A DNA stretch of 48,154 bases from assembly GCA_002452855.1 (NCBI GenBank), contig DKFS01000048.1, positions 1 to 48,154 on the forward strand. The letters run 5' to 3'. The notes under the pieces are model-generated. The model ran no database searches and had not been told where the DNA came from. It worked only from the letters and a program-made list of their open reading frames with translations. Positions 34,764 to 44,486 of this stretch are shown here, piece after piece. The stretch's first letter is position 1. Every line of letters starts with the position of its first letter. Position numbers and translations under genes: made by a program. Origin of the DNA: Sulfurospirillum sp. UBA6790. GTDB taxonomy: Bacteria; Campylobacterota; Campylobacteria; Campylobacterales; Sulfurospirillaceae.

Positions 34764-34985
34764 CACTAACGCTGTGTTTCCTTCGGCGAATGCTCATTTT
34801 CTATTCTAAAATACCTTAGATACATTCTTCGCTTTTAGTTTTACATGGAATGTTTTATCTCTATATTTTAGATATTAAAATTAATTAACAACTTTCAAAT
34901 ATTTTTTAAAAAAATGGCTAAAAGTCATTTTCAAGTCTCTTTGGAGGTTTAAACTTCCACTACCTTTAAATCTTAAGGAGACAAA
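34764..34985 (+). promoter_or_regulatory. long leader before aspartase copy 2
   Basis: 222 bases. It holds a one-mismatch palindrome (TTACATGGAA at about 34850), an AT-rich promoter-like region, and an inverted repeat TGGAGGTTTAAACTTCCA (34942-34959, G-T wobble in one pair) before the AAGGAG of aspA copy 2. Separate regulation of the second copy is likely. Confidence 0.45.
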
Positions 34986-36416
34986 ATGTCTACTAGAATC
35001 GAACATGACCTTATCGGCGATAAAGAAATTTCAAACGAATGTTATTATGGTGTTCAAACCGCACGTGCGGCTGAGAACTTTCACATTACAGGTGTTACTT
35101 TAAAAAGTTTCCCTACTTTTATCATCTCTTTGGCAAAAGTTAAAAAAGCAGCCGCTTTGGCAAACTTTGAACTAGGACTTTTGGCAGAGAACAAGAAAAA
35201 CGCTATCTGTGAAGCGTGCGACGAGATCATTGCAGGTAGATACCACGACCAATTCGTGGTAGATATGATCCAAGGCGGAGCGGGTACTTCAACCAATATG
35301 AATGCCAACGAAGTCATTGCGAATATCGGCTTAGAGCTGATGGGACACCAAAAAGGCGAGTATAAATTCCTACACCCAAACAACGATGTAAACCTCTCTC
35401 AATCAACAAACGACGCCTACCCAACAGCTCTAAGAATCGCACTTTATGAAAAACTTGGAGAACTTAACGAATCTATGGTCATCATTAAAGACTCTTTTGC
35501 CAAAAAAGCAACAGAATTTAAAGATGTTATCAAAATGGGTAGAACCCAATTGCAAGACGCTGTTCCTATGACATTGGAACAAGAATTTAGAACCTATGCC
35601 GTTATGATTGGCGAAGACGTTCAACGTGTAAGCGAAGCAAGACAATTGGTTCGCGAAATCAACATGGGCGCAACAGCGATTGGTACAGGTATCAACGCGC
35701 ATCCTGATTATGCAAAAACGGTAGAAGCTAAACTTCAAGAAGTGACAGGTCGCCCTTTTGTAACAGCTGGTGACTTAGTTGAAGCAACCCAAGATACAGG
35801 TGCTTATGTACAAATCTCTGGTGTTCTTAAACGTGTTGCAACCAAAATGTCAAAAATTTGTAACGACCTTCGCTTACTGAGTTCTGGCCCTCGTACAGGC
35901 TTTGGTGAAATCAACCTTCCAGCAATGCAACCAGGCAGCTCCATTATGCCAGGTAAAGTCAATCCTGTTATCCCAGAAGTGGTCAATCAAGTTTGTTTCC
36001 AAGTCATTGGTTCAGACATCACGGTTACGATGGCATGTGAAGGCGGTCAGCTTCAACTAAACGTATTTGAGCCAGTTATCGCATTTAACATTTTCAACTC
36101 TATCAACATGATGAAAAATGCATTTGAAACGTTGGCGTACACCTGCGTTGATGGCATTACAGCTAATCCTGAGCGTTGTAAAGCATTGGTACTTAATAGC
36201 ATCGGTCTTGTAACAGCACTTAACCCATTCATCGGTTATGAAAATTCCACAAAGGTAGCTAAAGAAGCACTGGATAGCGGCGGTTCTGTGTATGACATCG
36301 TTTTGGAAAAAGGACTTCTTAAAAAAGAAGAACTCGATGACATCATCAAACCAGAAAATATGATTAAACCTCGTAATTTTGGTCTTTCAGAGAAAGATAA
36401 ATTCGAAAAACGCTAA
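34986..36416 (+). CDS. aspA: aspartate ammonia-lyase, copy 2
   Basis: 476 residues, ATG start after a strong AAGGAG. Same length and motifs as the first copy (GSSIMPGKVNP, TSTNMN, QSTNDAYPT). Differences cluster at residues 40-85 and in the C-terminal third. It has its own leader and lies immediately before dcuA, so this copy is probably the one cotranscribed with the dicarboxylate carrier. The first copy may be a duplicate under different control. Neither copy shows breakage. Confidence 0.96.
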   Translation: MSTRIEHDLIGDKEISNECYYGVQTARAAENFHITGVTLKSFPTFIISLAKVKKAAALANFELGLLAENKKNAICEACDEIIAGRYHDQFVVDMIQGGAGTSTNMNANEVIANIGLELMGHQKGEYKFLHPNNDVNLSQSTNDAYPTALRIALYEKLGELNESMVIIKDSFAKKATEFKDVIKMGRTQLQDAVPMTLEQEFRTYAVMIGEDVQRVSEARQLVREINMGATAIGTGINAHPDYAKTVEAKLQEVTGRPFVTAGDLVEATQDTGAYVQISGVLKRVATKMSKICNDLRLLSSGPRTGFGEINLPAMQPGSSIMPGKVNPVIPEVVNQVCFQVIGSDITVTMACEGGQLQLNVFEPVIAFNIFNSINMMKNAFETLAYTCVDGITANPERCKALVLNSIGLVTALNPFIGYENSTKVAKEALDSGGSVYDIVLEKGLLKKEELDDIIKPENMIKPRNFGLSEKDKFEKR

Positions 36417-36423
36417 CAACGAT

Positions 36424-36487
36424 TTGGGGCAGAAATGCCCCAACGTTAGGTTTCTTTGATGGTTCTTCTAAACCATGAAAGAAACCT
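36424..36487 (+). terminator. two hairpins between aspA copy 2 and dcuA
   Basis: First, TTGGGGCA-GAAA-TGCCCCAA (36424-36443), an 8-bp stem closed by a GNRA-type tetraloop. Second, a stem of AGGTTTCTTT plus ATGGTT pairing with AACCAT plus AAAGAAACCT (36448-36487) with one internal G-G mismatch and a six-base loop. dcuA starts 16 bases later. They may set the aspA:dcuA ratio by attenuation or RNA processing. Confidence 0.6.
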
Positions 36488-36503
36488 ATTAAAAGGAGTT
36501 ACC

Positions 36504-37805
36504 ATGTTATGGTTAGAAGTCATTGTCGTTCTTGCCGCCATCTTTTTTGGTGCAAGACTTGGTAGTATTGGTATTGGGTATGCTGGAGGGCTAGGTGTTC
36601 TTGTTTTAACACTTGGCATGGGCTTAAAATTAGGATCAATTCCTATCGATGTTATTCTTATCATTATGTCTGTTATTGCAGCCATTGGTGCGATGCAAGT
36701 AGCAGGTGGACTGGATTATATGGTCAGTATTGCGGAAAAAATCTTACGCAAAAATCCTAAACAAATCACTTTCCTAGCTCCTATCGTAACGTATGTTATG
36801 ACATTTTTTGCAGGAACAGGTCATACGGCATTTTCAACCTTACCTGTTATTGCAGAAGTAGCAAAAGAGCAAGGCATTCGCCCGTCTCGTCCTTTGAGTA
36901 TCGCGGTTGTTGCTTCACAAATTGCCATTACAGCTTCTCCAATCTCTGCGGCTGTTGTTTTCTTAAGCGGCGCGTTGGAAAAACAAGGTATCGGTTATCT
37001 TGAACTCTTAGCAGTCTGTATTCCTTCATCGTTTTTAGCATGTATGGTCGCAGCATTTGTTTCTAACTTTTTAGGCAAAGAGCTTAAAGATGATCCTGTT
37101 TATCAAGAAAGATTGGCAAAAGGCTTAGTGAAAACAAGAGGTGCTACAAAACTTGAAATCAAACCAGGTGCCAAACTTTCTGTTGCGATTTTCCTTATCT
37201 CTATCCTAGCAGTTGTTACCTATGCGACATTGATTAGTGATAAAGTAGGCGTTATCAAACACCCTGTTGTTCCAAGAAACGAAGCAATTATGCTTTTCAT
37301 GTTTGCAGCAGCAACATTTATCTCTTTCTTTACGAAAATCGAATGTGCACAAGTGCTTAACTCTGCAACGTTTAAATCAGGTATGAGCGCATGTATCTGT
37401 GTTTTAGGTGTTGCATGGCTTGGTGATACCTTTGTAGCTAACCACATCGCTCAAATTAAAGCAGTTGCTGGCGACCTTTTAAATGTTTATCCATGGATGT
37501 TAGCAGTGGTTCTTTTCTTTGCAAGTACCCTTCTTTATTCACAAGCGGCAACCACAAAAGCGTTGATTCCAAGTGCATTATTGTTAGGAGTTTCACCACT
37601 CACTGTTGTTGCATCTTTTGCGGCTGTAAGCGCGCTTTTTGTTCTACCAACCTATCCAACACTCATCGCAGCGGTTGAAATGGATGATACAGGCTCAACG
37701 CGTATCGGTAAATTTGTATTTAACCATCCATTCATCATTCCTGGTGTTATTGCGATTGCTCTTTCTGTTGTTTTTGCCTTTGTTATCGGCGGTATGATTC
37801 TGTAA
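36504..37805 (+). CDS. dcuA: anaerobic C4-dicarboxylate transporter, DcuA/DcuB family
   Basis: 433 residues, about ten to twelve membrane helices, with the family segments FFAGTGHTAFSTLPVIAEVA and ITASPISAAVVFL and a late TLLYSQAATTKAL. Dcu carriers exchange fumarate or aspartate for succinate at the inner membrane during anaerobic growth. The ATG at 36504 follows AAAAGGAG; an in-frame start earlier lies within the hairpin and is unlikely. Length fits DcuA (433) slightly better than DcuB (446), but the two cannot be told apart safely. Confidence 0.92.
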   Translation: MLWLEVIVVLAAIFFGARLGSIGIGYAGGLGVLVLTLGMGLKLGSIPIDVILIIMSVIAAIGAMQVAGGLDYMVSIAEKILRKNPKQITFLAPIVTYVMTFFAGTGHTAFSTLPVIAEVAKEQGIRPSRPLSIAVVASQIAITASPISAAVVFLSGALEKQGIGYLELLAVCIPSSFLACMVAAFVSNFLGKELKDDPVYQERLAKGLVKTRGATKLEIKPGAKLSVAIFLISILAVVTYATLISDKVGVIKHPVVPRNEAIMLFMFAAATFISFFTKIECAQVLNSATFKSGMSACICVLGVAWLGDTFVANHIAQIKAVAGDLLNVYPWMLAVVLFFASTLLYSQAATTKALIPSALLLGVSPLTVVASFAAVSALFVLPTYPTLIAAVEMDDTGSTRIGKFVFNHPFIIPGVIAIALSVVFAFVIGGMIL

Positions 37806-37861
37806 GAGAGCCCTTAGGGAACTCTTTTTATAACGGCTTTTGGGCAATGCTCATAAGCCGT
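37806..37861 (+). terminator. terminator and second hairpin after dcuA
   Basis: AGAG+CCC pairs with GGG+CTCT (37807-37825, two-base bulge) and is followed by T5, a standard intrinsic terminator. A second stem ACGGCTT / AAGCCGT (37833-37861) follows, with an inner GGGC/GCTC. A palindrome copy (37867-37876) lies between these and ansB. Confidence 0.6.
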
Positions 37862-37876
37862 ATTATTTACATGTAA

Positions 37877-38950
<1,074 letters not shown>

Positions 38951-38955
38951 AAAAA

Positions 38956-38989
38956 TGCTCCATCCTGCTTGGCGGCATAGGATGGAGCA
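38956..38989. terminator. hairpin after ansB
   Basis: Perfect 11-bp stem TGCTCCATCCT / AGGATGGAGCA with a 12-base loop. The long A-run lies before it on the plus strand, so the T-run exists only on the minus strand; on the plus strand it is followed by a palindrome copy (38993-39002) which itself sits in ACCTTTACATGTAAAAAGGT. Confidence 0.55.
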
Positions 38990-39014
38990 CCTTTACATGT
39001 AAAAAGGTTGGTGT

Positions 39015-39020
39015 TATAAT
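39015..39020 (+). promoter_or_regulatory. -10 box of the two-component system after ansB
   Basis: TATAAT 30 bases before the kinase ATG, 12 bases after a palindrome copy (38993-39002). Confidence 0.5.
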
Positions 39021-39050
39021 GACCTCCCGAAATTTTAAGCAGAGGATAGG

Positions 39051-40898
39051 ATGAAAAAAATTCTTTTGATCAGTTTGATCATGCTTCTGGGTGCTTTGCC
39101 GCTTTTCGCCCATGATAAAAAAATACTCATTATAAACTCATACCATCGAGGTTTTCAGTGGAGCGACGATGTGCTCTCTGGTATGGAAAAAGTCTTTTAC
39201 AATCATCCCGAAATCACTATCAATGTTTGGTATATGGACTCTAAGCGTATCAGCTCTGAAGAGTATTATGCCAAGCTTCGCGAACTCTATAAACTTCAAC
39301 TCAAAAAACATAATTACGACCTTATTATCGCTTTGGATAATTTTGCATACGACTTTGTTATCAAATACTACCATGAGCTTTTTACCAATGAACCTGTTTT
39401 ATTTACGGGGCTAGAGCAGTTTGATCCCAACGACGCACGTGCTCAACAGATTGAAGATAGGATGTATGGTATTTTAGAAAAACGTGCCATTCCTGAGACT
39501 ATTCCGATGATTTCTAAAATGCTACCGCATCTCAAAAAACTCTATATCATTAACGACACCAGCGCTAATGGCGATGATAGTGAACCTTTCATCAAAGAAG
39601 CCATCCAAGAACATAATGCGCAATTTGAAATTGAGTACATCCGCCAATCAACGCTTCCAGAATTGGAAGAGCGTTTTTCTAAGCCCAATCCCGATGAAGC
39701 CGTCTTTTTTATTCGCTTTTACAATGACCGCAATGGGAATCTGTATAAGAACAGTCAAATCGCTTCTATGATTAACAAAAGCGAGTTGCCTGTTTTTATC
39801 ACCGATACACTCTTTATCGGTAAAGGTGCTATTGGTGGAAAGTTGGTTCTTGTTAAAGATTTAGGAATGCAAACGGGGCAAATGGCAATTAATATTTTAG
39901 ACCACAAAGTAGCACCGCTCACCGTTCAAGTTTTTAACGAATACAGCTACCAATTTGACGTCCAGAAATTGAAACAATTTGACATTTACCCCAACAGTGC
40001 CGTCAAAAAATTTGATTTGGTCAATGCGCCTCAAACGTTTTTTGATAAATACCGAAAGTTTATTGACGCGGTTTTCTTGATATCGCCTTTTTTAGTCTTT
40101 CTTATTTTAGGGCTCATTCACAACATTTATATGCGGATTCGTTCTGAAAAAGAGTTACGCGTGATTGAATTACAAAAAAACAAACATCAACAGTTTATCA
40201 TCCAACAGTCCAAACTGGCTGAAATCGGGGAGATTTTTTCTTCCATCGCGCATCAATGGAAAAATCCTTTGGTCGAAATAGCCACGATTGCGCAAGAACA
40301 TGTTTATAGTTGCGAAGCGCAAGATGATGAACAAAACAATCAATACGTCCATGACATTATGGTGCAAGTACGCTATATGACCGATACTATCAATGATTTT
40401 CAAAAATTTATTATGCCTTCCACGACCAAAACGGTGTTCGATGCGAGCGAGGCAGTCGAAACCATGCTTAAAATCATTAACCATACGATTAAATACAACT
40501 ACATTGATGTCACCGTTGATGTCAGCAACGCAACCAATTTAATGGTCAGCGGTTATAAAAATGAGTTTATGCAAACCCTTTTAAACATTGTCAATAACGC
40601 AAAAGACGAGATTAAAGAGGCACGAGATGCCAAAAAAATAAAACGTGGACTGATTCATATCACGCTTTACAATCAAACGAAATACCTCTTTATCACCATT
40701 GAAGATAATGCAGGCGGTATACCAGAAGAGAAGCTTCCTCATATTTTCAATGCTTACTTTACAACCAAAGAACAAGGACACGGTATAGGACTTTATATGT
40801 CAAGACTTATCATCGAAGATAAGATGGGTGGTCGCATTTTCGCTTCCAATCACGGCGAAGGTGCATGTTTTACAATCATTTTAGGAAGTGAACTATGA
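39051..40898 (+). CDS. histidine kinase with periplasmic ABC-substrate-binding-like sensor
   Basis: 615 residues: signal peptide (1-20), a large periplasmic domain (about 22-335) of the ABC_sub_bind type (starting KKILIINSYHRGFQWSDD), a membrane helix (339-361), a short coiled coil, and a kinase core with H401 in SSIAHQWKNPLVEIA, N-box NIVNNAKDEI and G-boxes. It most likely binds a small molecule directly in the periplasm. It overlaps its response regulator by four bases and follows ansB; sensing an amino acid or dicarboxylate is inferred from position. Confidence 0.9.
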   Translation: MKKILLISLIMLLGALPLFAHDKKILIINSYHRGFQWSDDVLSGMEKVFYNHPEITINVWYMDSKRISSEEYYAKLRELYKLQLKKHNYDLIIALDNFAYDFVIKYYHELFTNEPVLFTGLEQFDPNDARAQQIEDRMYGILEKRAIPETIPMISKMLPHLKKLYIINDTSANGDDSEPFIKEAIQEHNAQFEIEYIRQSTLPELEERFSKPNPDEAVFFIRFYNDRNGNLYKNSQIASMINKSELPVFITDTLFIGKGAIGGKLVLVKDLGMQTGQMAINILDHKVAPLTVQVFNEYSYQFDVQKLKQFDIYPNSAVKKFDLVNAPQTFFDKYRKFIDAVFLISPFLVFLILGLIHNIYMRIRSEKELRVIELQKNKHQQFIIQQSKLAEIGEIFSSIAHQWKNPLVEIATIAQEHVYSCEAQDDEQNNQYVHDIMVQVRYMTDTINDFQKFIMPSTTKTVFDASEAVETMLKIINHTIKYNYIDVTVDVSNATNLMVSGYKNEFMQTLLNIVNNAKDEIKEARDAKKIKRGLIHITLYNQTKYLFITIEDNAGGIPEEKLPHIFNAYFTTKEQGHGIGLYMSRLIIEDKMGGRIFASNHGEGACFTIILGSEL

Positions 40899-41542
40899 AA
40901 ATTTTAGTCTTAGAAGATAACGAACGCCTTGCCAATGTGATTAAGAGTGTCCTCATCAAAGAGGGTTATAGTGTGGATGTGTTTATGGATGGCGAACAAG
41001 CATTGGACGCATTGAACCGCGGTTATCACTGTTTTATTCTGGATATTAATGTTCCCTCCATTGACGGCATCTCTATTTTGGAGACCATTCGGTTATACCA
41101 CAAGGACATACCTGCCATTATCATCAGCTCCAATCACGATTTAGAGAAAATTCAAATGTCCTATGAAATTGGCTGTGATGATTACCTTAAAAAGCCTTTT
41201 TTCATTTATGAGCTGGTGCAAAAAGTTAAAAAGCTTTGCCACAAACCATCACAAACCATCGCGTTATGGATAGGCTACAACTACGACCTCGTCAATCACC
41301 GCTTATTTGACCCGAATAATGAAGAGATAAAACTCGCAAAAAAAGAGTGCATGTTTTTAGACCTTTTTATCAAAGACAGACACCGTGTCATCACGTTTAA
41401 TGAACTCGAAGAGTACGTCTGGGAAGGCGAAGAGACGAGTGTTTTAAATATGCGCGCTCTTATCAAACGCTTACGTAAAAAATTACCAGAGGGTGCTATT
41501 GAGATGATTAAAGAAGTGGGATACCGTTTAGGGGAGTTATAA
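40895..41542 (+). CDS. OmpR-family response regulator
   Basis: 215 residues: receiver domain with LEDNE acidic pocket, phospho-acceptor D50 in FILDINVPSIDG and Lys in YLKKPFF, then a winged-helix DNA-binding domain ending EVGYRLGEL. Four-base overlap with the kinase gene makes the pair certain. Plausible targets are the aspA-dcuA-ansB genes just upstream, but no binding site can be named. Confidence 0.92.
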   Translation: MKILVLEDNERLANVIKSVLIKEGYSVDVFMDGEQALDALNRGYHCFILDINVPSIDGISILETIRLYHKDIPAIIISSNHDLEKIQMSYEIGCDDYLKKPFFIYELVQKVKKLCHKPSQTIALWIGYNYDLVNHRLFDPNNEEIKLAKKECMFLDLFIKDRHRVITFNELEEYVWEGEETSVLNMRALIKRLRKKLPEGAIEMIKEVGYRLGEL

Positions 41543-41681
41543 AAAAACAGCATCATACAATCGCATATTTTATAGTGATTCCCAATTAATTGCAAAAACA
41601 AGCCCAATTAAACTATAAATTTATGGTGTAGAGGAGGAACTACTTATTAAAGTTTTGAATATGGCGTTTCTAACATCAAAT

Positions 41682-41711
41682 AGGCAGAGCAATCATACAA
41701 TTACTCTGCCT
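41682..41711. terminator. hairpin between the ansB-side regulator and the fcc genes
   Basis: AGGCAGAG (41682-41689) pairs with CTCTGCCT (41704-41711), extended by AAT/ATT inside one mismatch. It lies four bases beyond the stop of the fcc operon and is its likely terminator; it may serve both converging units. The remaining 41543-41681 holds no gene. Confidence 0.6.
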
Positions 41712-41715
41712 ACTT

Positions 41716-42336
41716 TTATTGTTTAATACCAAGTTGTTGATACTTTTCTTGTATTTCTTTCTTTTTTTGCTCCATTTTATCTTTATAAGAATTACGTTCA
41801 GGCTTATAATAATTCAATATATTTCTCAATTCATTATGACCAGCATCAATATGACATGAAGCACACTTAATTGCCTTATCTGTCCCTTGTAAGCTTTGAT
41901 AATGTTTATGCATTTTTTGAGCTTGTACAGTAGAAGATTTATTGTTTAAAATATTGCCATGACATTCTAAACAACCTTTATCAAAAACAAAGCTTGCTCG
42001 ATAATGTCTTTTTTCAAACCAGTTAATATTATCTGGATTTCCGAAAAAATGAATGCTCCCTTCAACAAGACCATTCCGTGCTTTTGAAACAATATACGCT
42101 ATGAGATTATTGTGAGGGAGATGGCAATCAACGCATTTCGCACTTGCACCTACCTTGCCATTGCCACCATGAACATCTTCTTTATAAGCGATAACCATAG
42201 GATCCATTTCATGACAAAGGACACAAAATTTTTCATCACTTGTTTTATGCAGACCATAATAGGTACCATAACAAAGGATTATGCCCACTAACACACCAAG
42301 TCCTGCAAATATTAAGAGAAATAGTTTTTGTTTCAT
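41716..42336 (-). CDS. fccC: NapC/NrfH-type tetraheme cytochrome c (FccC-like)
   Basis: 206 residues: one N-terminal membrane anchor (about 5-25) and four CxxCH heme motifs (CVLCH, CVDCH, CLECH, CASCH). The first is followed by EM, giving the CxxCHxM pattern in which NrfH uses Met as heme ligand. The family takes electrons from menaquinol and passes them to periplasmic reductases. The ATG overlaps the previous stop (ATGA). C-terminal residues 180-206 are strongly basic and helical. Match with Wolinella FccC is by context and motif, not alignment. Confidence 0.85.
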   Translation of the reverse strand: MKQKLFLLIFAGLGVLVGIILCYGTYYGLHKTSDEKFCVLCHEMDPMVIAYKEDVHGGNGKVGASAKCVDCHLPHNNLIAYIVSKARNGLVEGSIHFFGNPDNINWFEKRHYRASFVFDKGCLECHGNILNNKSSTVQAQKMHKHYQSLQGTDKAIKCASCHIDAGHNELRNILNYYKPERNSYKDKMEQKKKEIQEKYQQLGIKQ

Positions 42337-42800
42337 GGTGTCTGCCCCATCCACATATTAGTTTGAATCTCTTTTTCATGGCATTCTGTACACATATTTG
42401 TTGAAGGTTTATGCTCATTATGACATTCATCACATTGTAGCCTTGTTCCATCATGAATTGAATTATGTGGATTTGCTTTAATAGTATCAATAACGCCCAA
42501 TCGTTTAGCAAGCTTTTCTTTTGTTCCATGGCATTCAAGGCAGGTAGCTTCTCTCACAGCTTTGAATCCTTCTATATTATTGCCTTGCCCTTCATGACAA
42601 AAGATACATTTCAAAGAGAGGCTCGCATGAATCGGTTTTAGAGGATACTTCTCTTTTTGCTCTGGAGTCACTATAATTTCAACCTCGTTGGTATTTGCAA
42701 GAGAAGTGTTATCTTCTCTTGCAGATAAAGTTGTCATAAAGATGCTTGACAACACGAAATAAAAATAAAGTACACGCATGAAATGATATGCCCGTTTCAT
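42333..42800 (-). CDS. fccB: periplasmic tetraheme cytochrome c (FccB-like)
   Basis: 155 residues: signal peptide (about 1-27) followed by a small domain with four heme motifs, CIFCH, CLECH, CDECH and CTECH, as in the heme domain of flavocytochrome c3. In Shewanella this domain is fused to the flavoprotein; here it is a separate gene, as in Wolinella fccABC. It should carry electrons from the membrane cytochrome to the flavoprotein. Four-base overlap with the downstream cytochrome gene; only three bases separate it from the flavoprotein stop. Confidence 0.85.
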   Translation of the reverse strand: MKRAYHFMRVLYFYFVLSSIFMTTLSAREDNTSLANTNEVEIIVTPEQKEKYPLKPIHASLSLKCIFCHEGQGNNIEGFKAVREATCLECHGTKEKLAKRLGVIDTIKANPHNSIHDGTRLQCDECHNEHKPSTNMCTECHEKEIQTNMWMGQTP

Positions 42801-42803
42801 CGC

Positions 42804-44345
42804 TTAAATATTTTCTCCAGCTACCATACCAAAAACAAGACAGTCAGGGATAGAACAACTCCCTAACCTACTAGCACCATGAGTACCCCCTGTGATTTCA
42901 CCTGCAGCATAAAGGCCTGGGATTGGTTTTTTTGTCTTAGTAGAGATAACTTGAGCTTTCGTATTGATTTTCAATCCGCCCATTGTATGATGAAGTTTTG
43001 GCACACCTTTCGTAGCATAAAAAGGTGCTTTGATAATTTGAACACCTTCCACTTCATTAACAGGTTTTCCAAATTCAGGATCTTTCTTTGAAGTGACATA
43101 ACTATTATAAGCTTCTATCGTCTTCTTAAGCTCCACTGGAGATATTTTATAAGTAGCGGCTATCTCATCAATTGTATTGTATTTTTTAACAACACCTGAT
43201 TGAATAGCTTTTTCTGCAATATCAGGGATAATTTTATCCACAGCCACTTGATCACAAATATTAATAGGATAATTTTTTTCATCGCCGTTTATCACTTTAA
43301 ACATTGCTTGAGCACGTGTACGGCGGTCTGCAAGTTCATTCATAAATCGCTTACCTGTCTTCGGATTGACAGAAATTCCGTACCTAAAGGTAGCGTTGAT
43401 ATTAAAATTTGAAGCTGAACCAAATCCCTTTTCATCAGGACATGCCCAAGGGCCAAATTGAATCCAAGATACTTGAACTGGTACAGCACCGATATCAAAT
43501 GCTTTAAGGAGTACTTCTGCTGTTGCTCCTGGCTGATTTGTAGAATCTGTTTCGACAGGAATACCAGGGTCTTGCATGTTTCGGAAAAAGACATCACGTG
43601 AAAACCCGCCACTGGCTAAAACAACGGCTTTTTTCGCTTTATAGTATTTTCGGTCACCCGTTTTATTTTCTGCATTATCATCTAACGCTTTCGTATCAAA
43701 CTTATAATTTTCTCTGACAATAACTCCGACAACACGGCCACTATCATCAAGAATAAAATCATCAAATTTTGTTCTACTTTTAATAACGGCCCCTGGTAAT
43801 TTTTCTAGATAAGTAAGCATTGGTTGTACAATACCAGAACCACTGCCATTCGACGTTAAATAAGTTCTAGGGACAGAATGCCCTCCTAAATGTGAAAGTT
43901 TTTCGTAAAATTTGGCACCGCATTTTTCAACTAATTTGAGAGCATCATTTCCACGTTCCGCAATGACTTTAAGGTTTTCAGGGTGATTGAGGTTAAGCCC
44001 TGCTTTCATAGTATCTTTAGTATACAATTCAACAGAATCCTTAACACCTTCTGTTTTTTGTTTAGGGCTATTGACAACAGCTAAAAGACCGCCATTAATA
44101 ATTGAGTTGCCTCCCAAACGCCCCATCTTTTCAACAACAACAACTTTATTGCCTTTTTCAACTGAAGTAATTGCCGCAGCAAGAGCTGCAAAACCAGAAC
44201 CAATAATGACAACATCATACTCATCATCATATTTAACATTATTTGGAGACACAGATGCTGCATTTGCAACACTATTTCCAAGGGCTAGAATACCAGCACC
44301 CATAGCACTAACTTTAAAAAACTTACGTCTTGAAATATCAGCCAT
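42804..44345 (-). CDS. fccA: Tat-exported FAD-dependent reductase, flavocytochrome c family (FccA-like)
   Basis: 513 residues from the ATG with AAGGAGG; the open frame begins 14 codons earlier. A twin-arginine signal (SRRKFFKV at 5-12) exports it folded. FAD motifs VVIIGSGFAALAAAI, EKMGRLGGNSIINGG and GLYAAGEITGGTHGASRLG are present, with the HHTMGG and NELADRRTR segments that hold substrate-binding residues in fumarate reductases. However, the QxHPT segment that gives a fumarate-binding His is replaced by WIQFGPWACP, so the substrate may be another unsaturated acid (methacrylate, acrylate, urocanate or a similar compound). Wolinella FccA is the closest named relative in context. Confidence 0.88.
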   Translation of the reverse strand: MADISRRKFFKVSAMGAGILALGNSVANAASVSPNNVKYDDEYDVVIIGSGFAALAAAITSVEKGNKVVVVEKMGRLGGNSIINGGLLAVVNSPKQKTEGVKDSVELYTKDTMKAGLNLNHPENLKVIAERGNDALKLVEKCGAKFYEKLSHLGGHSVPRTYLTSNGSGSGIVQPMLTYLEKLPGAVIKSRTKFDDFILDDSGRVVGVIVRENYKFDTKALDDNAENKTGDRKYYKAKKAVVLASGGFSRDVFFRNMQDPGIPVETDSTNQPGATAEVLLKAFDIGAVPVQVSWIQFGPWACPDEKGFGSASNFNINATFRYGISVNPKTGKRFMNELADRRTRAQAMFKVINGDEKNYPINICDQVAVDKIIPDIAEKAIQSGVVKKYNTIDEIAATYKISPVELKKTIEAYNSYVTSKKDPEFGKPVNEVEGVQIIKAPFYATKGVPKLHHTMGGLKINTKAQVISTKTKKPIPGLYAAGEITGGTHGASRLGSCSIPDCLVFGMVAGENI

Positions 44346-44486
44346 AATAGACCTCCTTAATATTTTATTACATAAGAATTTAAACATAATAAAATAATAA
44401 AAAAGTAATTTTTTTGAACATAAAAAATATAATTATTATTATTTATAAAATATTTTTGTGAGATTGGTAGCAGTATTGAGTTATGA
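44346..44486. promoter_or_regulatory. fcc operon upstream region
   Basis: 141 very AT-rich bases between the response regulator and fccA. A perfect 14-bp palindrome GTTATGATCATAAC (44480-44493) overlaps the regulator's stop codon; it could be an operator for the fcc genes or a fortuitous repeat. No T-run terminator is seen, so read-through from the regulator is possible. Confidence 0.4.

Noticed and set aside
33294..36416. Tandem aspA copies as an assembly duplication error
   Set aside because: The copies differ at about 42 amino-acid positions and in many silent sites, with different leaders, so they are true paralogues.
43987..44397. Plus-strand open frame of 136 codons opposite fccA
   Set aside because: It lies antisense to the signal peptide and FAD region of a clear reductase gene, has no ribosome site and no family resemblance.
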